NCBI RefSeq assembly: GCF_000524195.1
Contig: NW_020170402.1
Location: forward strand, 896,323-960,322
Origin: Echinococcus granulosus
Taxonomy: Eukaryota; Platyhelminthes; Cestoda; Cyclophyllidea; Taeniidae
Length of the DNA stretch: 64,000 nucleotides
Direction: 5' to 3'
Shown: in pieces, positions 12,401 to 23,919 of the stretch
Position numbering within the stretch: the first letter of the stretch is position 1
Layout: each line of letters opens with the position of its first letter
Made by a program: the position numbers and the translations under genes
Notes under the pieces: model-generated
What the model was told of the DNA's origin: nothing
The model's database searches: none
The model's input: only the letters and a program-made list of their open reading frames with translations

Positions 12401-14611
12401 GGAGACAGTGAAATTTCATGTGGATAAAAGTAAATACATATTACGGTAAAGCCTTAGCCTTTACTTGAGTCTTGTTTAGGGCTCTACTCGGCACCACTCT
12501 TTCTCCTCGACCGTAAGGAGTCGACCCTTTATATTGTAAACAACCGCGAACTGCAAACAAAAGTGAAAATTAATTTCAGCTAAGATAGATTGTGCTTCAT
12601 GTTCCATTCGTGAGTGGAATTAGGGAGTGTCGCTTCCTCTACGCTAATAGCTCCCCGTAGGAATATGTACCAAACAGACGGTATCATTAACCAAGTGGTT
12701 TATAATCCATAGCTCTCTTTTCGGTGGGTCTTCGCAAATCCGGTCAGCCTTGGTAAATACCCACTTTGTGTGCCGTTTAGGAGAGGTAACGAGTTAACGA
12801 AATCCGGACCTTTGGTAATGTGGATCGGAATAGCTCAACGTTCTCACAAATATAGCTCCCCGAGATATCTTTGTGAATGCGTTAAGGCATGCAACATTGT
12901 AAGGTTCTTTATTCACGTACAAAAGGAGTAGGGCACTGTAAGCATAAACGAATAGCTAATAAAAAAAATGCCATTAAAACAACTCTCGTTCCGTACCACT
13001 ACAATTCGAAATTCCAGTATACAAAAAGTATTTATCCAGTTGATGTAAGCGCCTTTAGTGTAGATCAATTCTTCACATTTTCTAGCCTAACTAACGCAAA
13101 GGTTTATTAACTTCTTTCAGAAATGGCCCTCGTTGCTGTATTTTTAGTCAAACAGTGCTCTTCATTTACACTATTTCCATGATCTTATATGAAAAACCAG
13201 TGCCTGTTGGATCAGTGACATCTGCGTGCACTTACGTCTTCGTTTGTGGACGAAGCTCGGTAGATGATGTGTCCAGTCACCCGAATCTTTTCTCTACCGA
13301 AATCAAACATTCAGTTCAAATCAGACCACAAACCGCTTAGTCCTAATTAGTGAATGAGACTAATTGCATTGAGTAGTTTGATTTGTGGAGCAGGATAGGT
13401 GATTTGACATTTCATTTGAAGAAGGGTTGGTCCACTTTTAATTACCCCCTGTTTGGTGTTGCTCTGGTATAAGTGTTGAGGTGATATAAATTTAACCTAA
13501 TTTAGCATGAGTGGGTCGGATTAATGGCCACCACGGGACTGTTTGACCTGATTATACATAATGGCCCCTGGTGTATGAAATTTAATAGCCGAAATGCGCA
13601 TTTAGCAAACCCACCACTGATTCGAGTTTTTGTAGTGGCCGAAATTTTACTAATCACATCGACTTAAGCACTATGTGAGAGAATTTAACCTTTTTAACTC
13701 GCACTAGTCTAATGTACAACTGTTATTCGACTTGGACAATGAATCGGAGTTTCTGGGCTAACGCAACAATTTCATTTGTTTAATCCTGCTAACTGTTCTA
13801 AATATCTATTTGCTTTTCAAAAATGTTTGCCAGTTTCAAACACTTCGCGCTTTCTTCCTTTGTTGTGCATCCTCATCTACTGAAAAGCAAGCTTTCTTTC
13901 CTTTAAACAGCCATCGCTCTACTATTTACGTGAACGTTACACAAAATGGGTGATGCCTTCCTTCGTAAGGTATAAAGTAATAAAGTTGCTTATTCTCGTT
14001 TCTCTGATTTGTTGAAAGCTCAACACGCTTTTATTCGCTGTTTAATGTACATTAGAGAGTTATTTAGAGTGGTTTTACTGTGAAAAGTTAAACATGCCTG
14101 GACTTAAAATCACTACATTTTTCCTTTCCAGCTTTATTGCAATAGTTGCGTCAGCGTCTGCCATAGTTGATCCTGCTTTGTACTGTTGAAGAATATAAAA
14201 CACTGGAAAGTATAAAATTATGTTTTATATGTCATCCAGCAGAATCAATCCTGTCTCATCACCCTTCGGATTATCCAGGGCTTCTTACTATGTTTTCCAG
14301 AAATTTACTATGACGAATAACAGCTCCAAAACACTAAAGTGTATTATAAAGTTGTTAAAAATTTGACGGTAAAAAGTAGGCGCCTTAATTGTAGTCTCTC
14401 CATAAATTCAACTAATTGGTACAAATTTACTCATATCATTTGCATTATTCACCGTCTTTACAGTTTGAAAAGCACATAAACATCGAAAATATGGGTTAAA
14501 AAATATATAAATTGTATTGCAACTCATAGCGATACTATGAGTAGCAACAATTATCTTGTTATTTACAATGTTGTTATAAGTAGCAGTACCCCTTATAATC
14601 GACACGCAATA
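9438..14611. other. AT-rich intergenic DNA with one assembly gap and a faint duplication
   Basis: No exon chain or RNA gene could be supported. It holds a 100-N gap at 11678-11777. Two segments, about 10374-10505 and 11246-11358, share an interrupted similarity: both run from an ACCT..CTTCATA..CCTT block to a TTTCCTCCTC block. This may be an old, unnamed repeat. Open frames of 61-80 codons here are at the length expected by chance. Confidence 0.5.
11678..11777. other. Assembly gap (100 N)
   Basis: A run of exactly 100 N, the conventional length for a gap of unknown size, so distances across it are unreliable. Confidence 0.99.
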
Positions 14612-15653
14612 TGTTGAATGTTTGCTTAATATTTCGGTTCGGTGAAGGAGTCACTTGGAAGCCCCACCATTGCACCTCTACAGGATGGGCTAGCCTTCGA
14701 GCCTTGCCAGTAGTGCCAATTCCTTCCGTGGTTTGACAATGCAGGTTTTACCCGCGTATTGTGTCATTCTTCGTCTTCTGGAAGGTCTCGGAGCGTTGTA
14801 GTGGTGGTAGCGGAAAGCAAACCTGATTCTAAAAGCATCTATCCTGTTTTTACAGCTGGGTGGTAAAACGGCCGGGCGGAAGAAGTGCATATGCTGCGGA
14901 TGTCAGAATCGGCGACGACCCCTGAAGAAGGGCTAAAAATGATGTCTACCTTCAGCAACTACTCCATTTACGTGGTCCGCAGGAAAGACATTAACAACTG
15001 AGGCAACACCAGCCGTGAAGCACCTAAAAAGTTTGTTACGTAGCTGTTACCTTTCCTGTATTATGATACCAATTATGTGAATTCGCAATACCTTATCCAC
15101 TTTTAATGGCTGAATAGAATCCAGGTAGATATGAATGGGCAGCCATGAGGTAATAAAGTGGCAAGGAGGAATAGGTGTAAATACTTACCTCCACGTGACT
15201 TTTAAATCTCTTCGTTTGCTACTTGACTTTACTTTAAGCCCAATGTTCCAATGATTAGCTATGAACACGGGTGATGGCCAGCACATTCTTTCCTCCCTTA
15301 ATAGTTCTCATAAGGAAACAATAATCTCCTGATCTAGTAGAATTGTAAAGAAGGTCAGTGACGTTACCGTCAGATGTACGTAGATTCGATTAGCTGACCT
15401 TTTTTGTGGATGTTTCCCTCATGACACCGAGTACCTTGTGATGGCTAACTCGGGGCTATGCAACGCTTTGGCTGCTTTTTAACTCCCGATTTTGGTAAAG
15501 AGACCATTGCGAGGTTCCACAATTGTAATCTCGCTGGGTGGACTGGCCTTTTGGCCGTACCCGTAGCCTTAATCCCTTCTGTACGTCGACGATGCATATT
15601 TTGCCCGAGTAGTATATCTTCTTTCGTCTTTAGGGAAACCTCGAAGAGCTGTA
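14612..15653 (+). mobile_element. Second, older TRIM
   Basis: This element shares organisation and interspersed sequence with the 1059-2046 and 46780-47817 elements. A diverged LTR lies at about 14612-14800, ending GGAGCGTTGTA. A second copy lies at about 15450-15653, ending GAAGAGCTGTA. Both retain the CTTCGTCTT-type block that precedes the LTR end. A primer-binding-site candidate, TGGTGGTAGCGG, starts at 14802. The interior has no credible coding frame. Interior blocks shared with the third element include the CATATGCTGCGGATG segment and the GAACACGGGTGATGGCCAG segment. Terminal CA has become TA in both LTRs and I see no target duplication, so this is a decayed copy. The left boundary is uncertain by about 20 bp. 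Confidence 0.8.
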
Positions 15654-18600
15654 TAATTTTGATAGGTCCAATTTTTTATGGTAACTAAACCAGGCATTTT
15701 GGTAAAGGCAAAGAATAACTTTATAATTTGTTGAACAATTGATGAAACTCTTAGGAAATTTTTGAGGACTTAAAGTCCACTGGTAATAACTCGATTAAAT
15801 GTAAGGGTTGGGCTTCCGCTGAGGACAATCTCTTCTATAATTATTTCACTCTGTGGTTTAAAGCCTTATCTTGTTGTAATCAGCTTTGAACACTTGTTGT
15901 GCATCCAGTTTCACTATTTTACATCAAGAGTAGGATTTTTCAATTTGGACTCTGGAATTGTCAGCTTTTGCATCTTTAATCTCATCTAGGTAATATTACT
16001 TTGATATCGTCGTAAAAGTGGCTAATGCATTATTTACTTAAAGAAATTTTTGCTGTTATTTGACGACTACACTTTAAGATGGAAGTAGTTGTTGAACCGT
16101 AAAATCGTTTGTCTTCGTTCTACCTTTAAGGATTTTTATCTTCGTGACCATATTTTTCAGGCACCTTCCAAGGCCAGCTCTGACTCTTCCATCCTCGTAC
16201 TTCTTGTAGCATTTCCGTTCTTGCAATAAAGGGTTTTTTTTAAAAACAGGAGGTTCGACTAAGGTCTTCGCATAGGGCCTTGTGGATTGTTTAAAATACA
16301 CTACCTGTTTGAAATTTTTATTGCTGCCCAATCCATGAATTTTGAGCAATAGAGCGGCTTAGCCAAAGCAATTACTTGAAGGTTGGTTGCAGGCGTAGTT
16401 TAATTGACCTCCCACAAAATATACCGAAAAATGAATGAATGTTGACAAAGACAAGAAACGCGTTAAGTTGTTTGCATTTAAGACTAAAAACAAAGCATAG
16501 AAACACGAATGCAACATGCCTCGGTGCCAATACCGGTACTTCTCGAAAGCCACGACCATGATCTTAGCCATATAAATGTCGCAAAAATATTCTCTGGTCT
16601 CGCTACTTCGGCTCCTCTTTTAGTCCTGCTAAGGCATATTTATGGAGGAGGACTGTGATCGTGAAATTTTTCATGGCTCTACTTCATCATGAAACCAACT
16701 AGCCCTTCGCCTTATAATAAATGCGCTACTGAAGGAGTGTTTTTGTGGATGTGAAGGCTTATAGTATAGTGCTGTTCTGCACTATTTTGCTGTGGCTTCC
16801 TGTATAGACTGTCGCCTAGTATTTGTTTTAACATTCGTTCTATTCATTGGTCTGTTTCACTACTGTAGGTAAAATGACATTATCTTGCTTCGCTATCTAA
16901 TGCATCATTTTTCCTATTTTTAGCGTTGAAATATGATATTCTAACGAAAAAAGATTTATTATTTGGGTAAGGAGGGCTGGGATCGGCAAAAGGGATCGGA
17001 AACCTAAGCTGCCAGAGCAGTGATAGAGTCTTTGGAGCGGCTCTGCTCGCGGTTAATCTTCTCCGATAGTACCGAGTCCCTTTACGACTTTTAATTAGTC
17101 GTGAGATGGAATAGGCAATAGGATCGAAATTTAAAATCTTTGAAGGGTCTTACTTGCTTGCAGTAGTGCATGCTCCTGGGCTGCTTGGGAGTCCTGAATA
17201 GTGCATCCACTTTAGAGTCATTTCGACCAAGGTCATCTCCAAAGAACTAGTAGATACCCCACTTCAGGGGAACGATTCATAGGGCTAAAAAGTCATAGGC
17301 ACAGATAGGTGGCCATGCTACAAAGGCAGCAATAAACTTGCAGAGACTGATGAGCCTGTAGAGGGGGTTCACTGCAGTGCATTCTTAACGAATTACTCCC
17401 ATCTTTTATTCAATTAAAACAGGTTGTGACGCCATTGTACTCAGAATATGGGTTCTTCTATAAGAACTTTCTTCCAGGCTTGTAGATATAACACATCTTT
17501 TCTATTTGACTAGTGAGCAGAAAGTTTGCTGTGTAGATGAAATTACATTGCAATAGCCTACCTGCTTGTGTATGTAGATTGCATCAGACGCTACCAATCC
17601 CAGAGCAAGCTACTAATGCTACTAAGATGTGCACATCCATTCTCGTTCTTATCCCAACCTTTTATTTTTGTTGCGTAAAAGAACATTGTGCGCTGAGTTA
17701 AAATCTACCACGGAAATCCTGTGATTTCTCTCCCAATATTGCGTTTGTCATGTTTTAAATTAGATACAGCACGGCTTTGGAGAGAGCGGCACCGCCAATG
17801 TCGTCTGCACTATGAATATTACCAGTTAAAACAAGGAAAGAATAGAACGATTTTCTAGTTTCCCCTGTTCAAAGGATGAAATTTTGCATTGCTAGCAAAT
17901 GTGATTTTCCCCGAAAGAAATTGGAAGTATCCTTATATTAGCCAAGTGGAAAGGACCAAACTGCGGGTAAGGTAGCAAAAGGAAATGGGTACTGAGTAGT
18001 AGCCCTATAGAGCCTTAATAAAATGCAATAATAAATGGCTATACTATTAGGTAAGCATTCATATGACTAGAGTTTACTCTCAAAAGGCGCTCTCCGTAGA
18101 GCATTAGTCTGCCCTGAGTAGCACAAAACTGGTGATTTTCCAATGTACAGGTCCGAAAGAAACAAAACCTGTTAGTCCACGGAATTGACGGGGTGCCCTT
18201 TGGCTCTACGATTAAGTGATTCCTTTATTCTTCGAAAAAGAAAACCAATGTACAATCTTTAGTTCCCAATTATCTCGTGACTTTAAAAGAATCGCCTAGT
18301 TTTTGCAATCAAAGCATGGTAAAATATAGTGGAGGGAGCCAATGTGGTCAAGGTAACGCGCTAAATTTTGTTCGTCTCGTCACTTTCCACGGCGGGCGTC
18401 AACTATCACCTTAATAAGACGATGTTCCATTCCCTGTGCTTTCTGGCAAATTCCCATCATCACCTCTTCGCGTACATAATAAATCTGCATCAGAACTCAG
18501 CCCTTTTTAAGCTACCACCAGGGACAACTCCTATAATAAAATATTGGTGGTATTTAGACATAAAATTTTTTTCATTATTGAACACTTAATTCAGCATCTG

Positions 18601-20391
18601 TAATTTTGTGCCACTGCATATAAATATTTGCGCACGAAACTTAATTATGGTTCTTGCCGCTGCTCAAGCACGTACAAACTTAACTTAGGTTTTTGCCATG
18701 AAATAGCTATTTTCCGAAAAAATACCAAAGAAATTGTCCACCCCTGTGTTCCAAGTAGTCTTAGTTAAAAAAAGAGCGAATTAAATAGGCAATTTTCTTT
18801 CACGGCATAATGAAATGATTGATAAATGAAATTTTTTGGGGTGGTGATCAAATGCCTGTAGGAATGTAATGAACTACTTAACTCCATGACCTATTCAATT
18901 TCCTAGTTTTCTTAACATCTCGACATCATGGACATTCATTCACAGTCACAGCCTCTGAACCCAGTGGTACGCAAATGATGAACCGTCTGTTATGCTGGCA
19001 TAACATATGACTTCTTCAGGGAAAAACCGGGTTGTTCGGTGACTGCGAAACCGAGTTTAATAAACTGAGGAAATTATCTGTGCAAATGAACATGGACTTT
19101 TCAGTGTTAAGGTGAAGGGAAAATTCTTGTTTATTTCCATGGGAGTGGCGCACAGCATATTTGCTCCCGTAATAAAATAAGGGTTTATTAGAGACCGAAC
19201 TTGCAACCATTGCTCAAAGAGAATTAATTGGATGCTAGCATTTGGGGGGAATTTTATCGTCTTGTACTACATTTTTACTCAAAGCATCAACACCGACGAT
19301 ACTTTATGGAGCCTAAAAAGTGAGTTGATTGCCTGCTCTTCCATTGGTTCATAGAACGTTCCCTTATGGGTATTCCCAACTCTATGTTTATATGAGAAGC
19401 GTGGTCTTAACCAGGGAAATTTCATTTAGTATCAAAACGTAAAACAACTATAAGAGTTCAGGCATCATCCAAAATTTTTGTAAAAAATAATCAAAAACTC
19501 ACTAAATAAATCTGCCTATTTATAGGAAAAGAGGTAAATATACCATTTGCCCACAGTTTCAATATGACCCAAGGTAATAACATGTAATAAGCATGGTGTT
19601 TAAATGTTCCTTTTAGCTGAGAGGAGAGTAGTCGAATCCTACCTCGTGAGTAGGGAGCGGTCAACATCTTCCATGGCAGAGAATAGCCCAATGTCCAAAT
19701 CTCCCTTAACTTGTATCCATCACCATTTTCCCTAAGCAATCAATATATCAAAACAGTGTTCTAAAGGTATGAAGACCAGGGTAGAAGAGATCAGCTAGGT
19801 GCGTGCTACAAACATGTCCAGGTCTATCAAAATAAACCTGCCAGTTTTGGTTGTACCAAATAACAGTTAATTGTTTACCTAAGATACTAGGCTTTATTTA
19901 AAGGACATTGTGTTGGCAGTTTATTGCGCCTGTCCAACTCAGTTGAATTTGTTAGTTTTGTCCTTTTTTGTTTTCCCACACCTTTATCTTTCAATCAGAA
20001 ACAAAAGTGAGGACGTGAAGTCCCTCCGAGCGAGTGCGGCATGGGGTCAGCATATTTGGACTGAAGGTTCGAATTTGTTCTCAATATGCTACCATGGCCA
20101 CAGAATCCGCAAACTAAATCAAGTCTTGCTGTAAATTTTGGAGTAAAAAATTTTGCCTTTTTCCTTTATTCTTTTGTTTTGTACATGGTTATCAATACGT
20201 GAATCATTAGGAAAATGTCAGGAGAAAAGTGCACAGCTCATCCTCACAATTATAGTAAATTGTGGAAACAAGATTATCGGCGCGGGTACAAAAATCAATA
20301 AAAGCCCCTTTTTAGTGGAAATTTGGGCAATTTGTGTATTTATGTAAACCATCTTAAGGGCGCACTTTTCAGTAAAGTGCTTAGTGTGAGA
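15654..20391. other. Intergenic DNA, no gene supported
   Basis: Low-GC sequence upstream of MDP1. Open frames at 16074-16349, 16359-16571, 18368-18589, 19491-19739 and 19910-20134 lack splice support, recognisable motifs or compositional shift. The MDP1 promoter should lie near the right end, but I see no TATA box I would defend. Confidence 0.5.
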
Positions 20392-21180
20392 ATGGTTTTT
20401 TCATCCTTGTCACGTAAACCGGGGCTGATCGTATTCGACCTAGGTAAACCACATTCTGAATTGGTTGTTCTTTTAGTCATTTAGGCAGTGCTCTGGGTTG
20501 TGTAATACGTTATCTGTGTCTAAATTGTCTCACCTAACTTCCATATGGGCCTTTTGGCTTTGCTTTATTTCAGACTGCACGTTGTGGCCCTTTGACTGTG
20601 ATGACTACTACGAATCAAAACTCTACAAAAAGTAATTTCAATCAGAAGCTGTTTGTGCAACTGTTTGCTTAGAGATGGGATTGTTTATGACGGTTCGAAT
20701 GTGACAGTTAAACCATACCCTCAGTCTGAAACAGTCTTGCGCCGAATAAAGGAGGAACCCGACGTCAAATTGGGTGTTGCCTCAATGTATGTTCCCATCG
20801 ACGATCTGTTTATCTGACGAGCTGATTGACCGGTTAGTTAAATCGGTGACGTTTGTAGGACGAGTTCTCCAAGAGTAGGTCACAAGCTGATAAAGCTCTT
20901 TGGGTGGGACAAGTACTTCGACTACGTGGAGATCTACCCTGTATCCAAGGTGAAACACTTTGAGACGTAAGTTGCTTCTTTCTGAATTAACCTTTTGTCT
21001 AGACTCGCCAAAAGGTCCGGTCTTCCCTTCTACCAGATGCTTTTCTTTGACGATCTCTCCTTCAACATCCGTGAGGTGGGTAGTCTCGGTGTTCATGCTG
21101 TGCTTGCTCCCAATGGCGTCGACCTCACCCTCCTGCGACGCGCTCTTGAGGAGTTTGCCTCAATTACCCCCGGTGCTTAG
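20392..21180 (+). CDS. MDP1: Magnesium-dependent phosphatase 1 (HAD superfamily)
   Basis: Complete gene of five exons: 20392-20443, 20574-20631, 20673-20786, 20859-20966 and 21003-21180. Coding length is 510 bp, giving 169 residues, close to the usual MDP1 size. All phases agree and all introns are GT-AG (130, 41, 72 and 36 bp). MDP1 is a small, cap-poor HAD phosphatase implicated in dephosphorylating protein tyrosines and glycated-protein intermediates. Motif I is F-D-L-D-C-T (residues 15-20), with D16 the nucleophile and D18 the acid/base. It is followed by the family-typical LWPF. The motif II serine is in V-A-S-M-T-S-S. The lysine in I-Y-P-V-S-K and the metal-binding F-F-D-D motif are all present. 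The start chosen is the only nearby in-frame ATG, seven codons before the conserved core. One oddity is Met where vertebrate MDP1 has Arg after the motif II Ser; this residue spans the third splice junction. Confidence 0.95.
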
Positions 21181-21966
21181 CCGTGGAGGGCCTATTTTGA
21201 ATTGTATAAGACCCATATCATGGTTATTTCACTTTGTGGCCCTAAGATAGCCTTCGCTGGACCCGTGATACTCATTATCAGTAGCCCTTACAGATTACAT
21301 CTAAATGTACCAGACGAGTGTGGGAGTTTTATTTTCTAGTTGGGGAATTCGCACTTTGATGCCTCTATCTGCGTTTGGTCTATGCTAATGGGAACCTCGT
21401 GCCCCTACTCAGTGTGGTACGTTCAGCCTTCACCGGGGTTGTTGGCCTTTGGGATACCTCGAGAATGGTTTCCCCTTCAAGCCTCTAATGAAGTTTTGCT
21501 GCTCGAAAGTAGCTTTGAGTGCATCTAATTTGTTACTGGATTGACGTTCACAGAACTCGTGTAGGCCGCTCCTCTGGCGCAGTGCACACCTGTGTGAGTG
21601 CGAGACCTAAGGCGGTGCTTAGGACTCCACTGTTAGCTGGTTCTAGTCTTCTGTACCGCTGGGATATTGTGGGATTGCCGCGTGGACTTATGTGATCGTT
21701 ATGGTTAAGGATGATTTAGGGGAATTTGGTATGCTCTGCTCGCTGGAGCGTCGATGCCACCCTTAGTCCTTTTCCACTGGAACGCAAGCTCACCTATCTG
21801 GTTTTTGTAAGTTGTCTCCCAAGGTAAGGAGCTTGACTGCCGCGAATGTATAAACGACATGCCCAGAGGGAGAAGCACGCCCAGATAGCTAAGGCAAGGG
21901 TATGACAATATGCAGGAAATATTTAAAGGACAAGAAAATAACGAAACGTGCATAGACAAAAATACA
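21181..21966. other. Convergent 3' intergenic region between MDP1 and NKAPD1-like gene
   Basis: Tail-to-tail spacer of under 0.8 kb that must hold both 3' UTRs. I see no canonical AATAAA at a useful distance for either gene. Short open frames at 21340-21528 and 21705-22052 are not conserved in any way I can recognise. Confidence 0.55.
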
Positions 21967-22599
21967 TCACGTTTTTTTTTCAACCCACTCCACGTCTTGA
22001 CTACTGTCATTGCTGAAGCAAAGTGAAGAAGAGGAGGAGGAATTATACTCAAGCTTCCTTTTCTTTGTCTGTCTTTTCATCTTCTTCGTTTTCTCTTTCT
22101 CTTTCTTCGCCTTCTTACTCCTCTTTTTTCGTTTATTGTGGACCCTTTCGGAGACCAAAGACGAGGAAGTCGAGGACGAGTAAGAAAGCCAGGTTTTGTC
22201 AGGTGAAGGGGGAACATTAGGAGCAGAGGAAGGTAACTTTTGGGAGGAAAGATTAGCATGCAACTGAAATCGCATGTCGATTGATAGAGAGGCAGGAGGG
22301 CCAGGTTTCTCGAGTTCCTTGAACCCGTCGTGACCCCAGCGACCTTCGTTGTCGCCGCTGCAACGAACGACTTGGCGCCAAAAGTCGATGGCAGTGGTGG
22401 GAGCAGCCGCGGAGGCGGTAATTTGGGAATTCTCCTCCAACTTACGCTTACGCTCACGACGCCACTTACGCTCTGCCGAGTCACTACGAGACAGCAGCAG
22501 TAGTGGTGGCGATTGTGACGACATCCGACGGTACTGTTTGGCTCTGTCACGTTGTCGATTCTTGTACTCACGCCAACAACGATCCTCTTCTAAAATCTG
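21967..22599 (-). CDS. NKAPD1: NKAPD1-like (C11orf57-like) nuclear protein, terminal exon
   Basis: Final coding exon of a minus-strand gene, about 210 residues. The acceptor (TTAACTTAG) is at the 22599/22600 boundary, or three bases further in. It opens with I-L-E-E-D-R-C-W, matching the I-Q-E-E-x-D-M-W start of the conserved NKAPD1 region. It then has the diagnostic block F-W-R-Q...G-R-W-G-H-D-G-F-K-E-L (the GRWGH core about 86-95 residues into the exon), where the human protein has DRWGHSGYKEL. The rest is a lysine/arginine-rich tract followed by a serine run and an acidic end, as in NKAP-domain nuclear proteins. The function of NKAPD1 is poorly known; a role in RNA processing is only suggested by composition. 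The N-terminal exon, expected to carry a conserved L-L-R-N-V-I-R-H-T-like segment, was not found upstream. An ATG at 22524 lies inside the conserved region and is unlikely to be the true start. Confidence 0.78.
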   Translation of the reverse strand, partial: QILEEDRCWREYKNRQRDRAKQYRRMSSQSPPLLLLSRSDSAERKWRRERKRKLEENSQITASAAAPTTAIDFWRQVVRCSGDNEGRWGHDGFKELEKPGPPASLSIDMRFQLHANLSSQKLPSSAPNVPPSPDKTWLSYSSSTSSSLVSERVHNKRKKRSKKAKKEKEKTKKMKRQTKKRKLEYNSSSSSSLCFSNDSSQDVEWVEKKT

Positions 22600-23183
22600 C
22601 TAAGTTAAAACACACAAGCAAAGAAGCTTGCATTAAATTACAAGGATAAAACGAGACACACGCAGAAATACCTAAGAACTAAGGTAAAAAAGTAGTGGAG
22701 AATATCAAATATCAGAGGGAACGCAGGAGCAGCAATGGCTGAAGCATACACAGGAGAAAACATCGCATACAAGCGCTAATAAAGAAATCAAATTAGAGGT
22801 GTGAACTTGCACGATTATGGACGGCACTTTGCTTAACGTAACCCAAGACGAGACGCTTGTCCTAAAGTTTTGAAAAACAAATAATGCAACAAAAACCAGA
22901 AACAAACCCCCCCCCCCAAAAAAAAGATAGTAAATAAGTCAAAAAAAAGATTAATAAACACACGGCCATTCCAGGCTAATCGGCATATCATAAGGGAGGA
23001 AAGGTAGCCAACCGCCGCACCAGAGTAAATTAAAACAAAAAGTTCAAAAACCTAAAAAAATATGCATAAAGTAACATAAAATTATTATTTAAAAAAACAA
23101 AGACGTAGGAGTGGAAAGACTAACAACAAATCTTTGCCAAGCCAAACGGATAGCAAAAAGCAAAATTTAAGAGGTGCTCTGTT
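22600..23183. other. Probable first intron of the NKAPD1-like gene, no exon found
   Basis: A-rich sequence with a C9-A7 homopolymer near 22907-22923. I looked on the minus strand for the missing N-terminal exon of the NKAPD1-like gene and did not find one. Confidence 0.4.
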
Positions 23184-23233
23184 AGCTCGTTGGTGTAGTA
23201 GTTGTCATGTCTGCTTTACACACGGAAGGAGGT
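23184..23233 (+). pseudogene. 5' half of a tRNA-Val(TAC)-like sequence
   Basis: The stretch containing GGTGTAGTAGTTGTCATGTC and TCTGCTTTACAC resembles the D arm and anticodon arm of tRNA-Val with anticodon TAC. The anticodon stem has a mismatch. The T arm and 3' acceptor strand are missing because a tRNA-Ala-like sequence starts immediately after the variable-loop region. It is best read as a truncated relic or half of a fused tRNA-derived sequence. Confidence 0.6.
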
Positions 23234-23305
23234 GGGAATGTAGCTCAGTTTTAGAGCGCTCGTTCTGCATGCAAGAGGCCCCGGGTTCGACCCCCGGCAT
23301 CTCCA
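23234..23305 (+). tRNA. tRNA-Ala(TGC)-like, probably degenerate
   Basis: A 72-nt cloverleaf: acceptor GGGAATG/CATCTCC, D stem GCTC/GAGC, anticodon loop TCTGCAT (anticodon TGC), T arm CCGGG-TTCGACC-CCCGG, discriminator A. It differs from a standard tRNA-Ala by an A-C mismatch in the acceptor stem, a C-A mismatch in the anticodon stem and a D loop reading AGTTTTA instead of AGTGGTA. The last change loses the G18-G19 pair needed for the elbow. CCA is not encoded. A and B box sequences remain, so pol III might still transcribe it, but a functional tRNA is doubtful. Confidence 0.65.
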
Positions 23306-23552
23306 TGCCATGTTGCGCCTCTTGTGTCCCGTACCTTGCTCTTCTCCTGGCTGTGGATTCTCCCATTGTAGGCGTTGGCAGCGAGGGCGGTGGTGCGGGC
23401 TGTCTGTCTCGCGACCTGCAATCGAGCTGGTGCATCCCCTTCCCTCCACTGTGTCCTCGTACCATTATCTGTCAAAATCGCCCTCGTCCTACCCACTACT
23501 CTCTCGAGGGGCCCTCATCATGCCCTTCCCACCTCCAAAGTGGTACCGACAG

Positions 23553-23661
23553 TGGTGACAGTGGCGGTGGGGTCCGAACCCACGCCCTCACTGGAGGACC
23601 CGAACTCCCAGGAAGTACCTTCACCTGAGCCCGGCGCCTTAGACCACTTTGCCACACTGGC
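23553..23661 (-). tRNA. tRNA-Leu(CAG)-like with a short intron and encoded CCA, probably degenerate
   Basis: On the minus strand: acceptor 5' strand GCCAGTG, a Leu-type D arm (TGGTCTAAGGCGC), anticodon stem CCGGG/TTCGG, loop CTCAGG with anticodon CAG, and a long variable arm. The T arm is GTGGG-TTCGGAC-CCCAC and the 3' strand is CACTGTC-A-CCA. Between loop positions 37 and 38 sits a 19-nt insert starting TGAAGG, the canonical tRNA intron position. Three extra bases (CGC) separate the T and acceptor stems and the D stem has a mismatch, so it may be a pseudogene. The CCA is encoded in the DNA, which is unusual for a eukaryotic nuclear tRNA and could mean a retro-copied tRNA, although chance cannot be excluded. 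Confidence 0.6.
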
Positions 23662-23919
23662 GCGAGCGACCGCCCCTCCCAGTCCTTCCCGTTCCATCTT
23701 GCCTCGCCTCTGCGCTTATCCGATAATCACACCGCGCTTCTACTTATAGCGGCTCGATGTAAAGTGTAGAGTAGTGGAGAGATGATAATGTATCCGCCGA
23801 TTCAAAGGCAAGTGGAAGTGGGGATGCGCGCAACGAGATGGCAGCAGAACGATGATAATAATACTACTACTAATAATACCAATAATAATAGTGGTAATGG
23901 TCCTGAACGCAGGCTCGTT
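23662..23919. repeat. Spacer with trinucleotide-rich tract
   Basis: GC-rich spacer between tRNA-like sequences, ending in an imperfect AAT/ACT trinucleotide tract at about 23850-23895. Confidence 0.6.

Noticed and set aside
22077..22571. 164-codon minus-strand frame
   Set aside because: Alternative frame of the NKAPD1-like exon. The overlapping frame holds the GRWGH-type motif.
23134..23749. Long overlapping frames of 77-164 codons on both strands
   Set aside because: They coincide with the GC-rich tRNA-like cluster; low stop density follows from composition, and the reads cross the tRNA-like folds.
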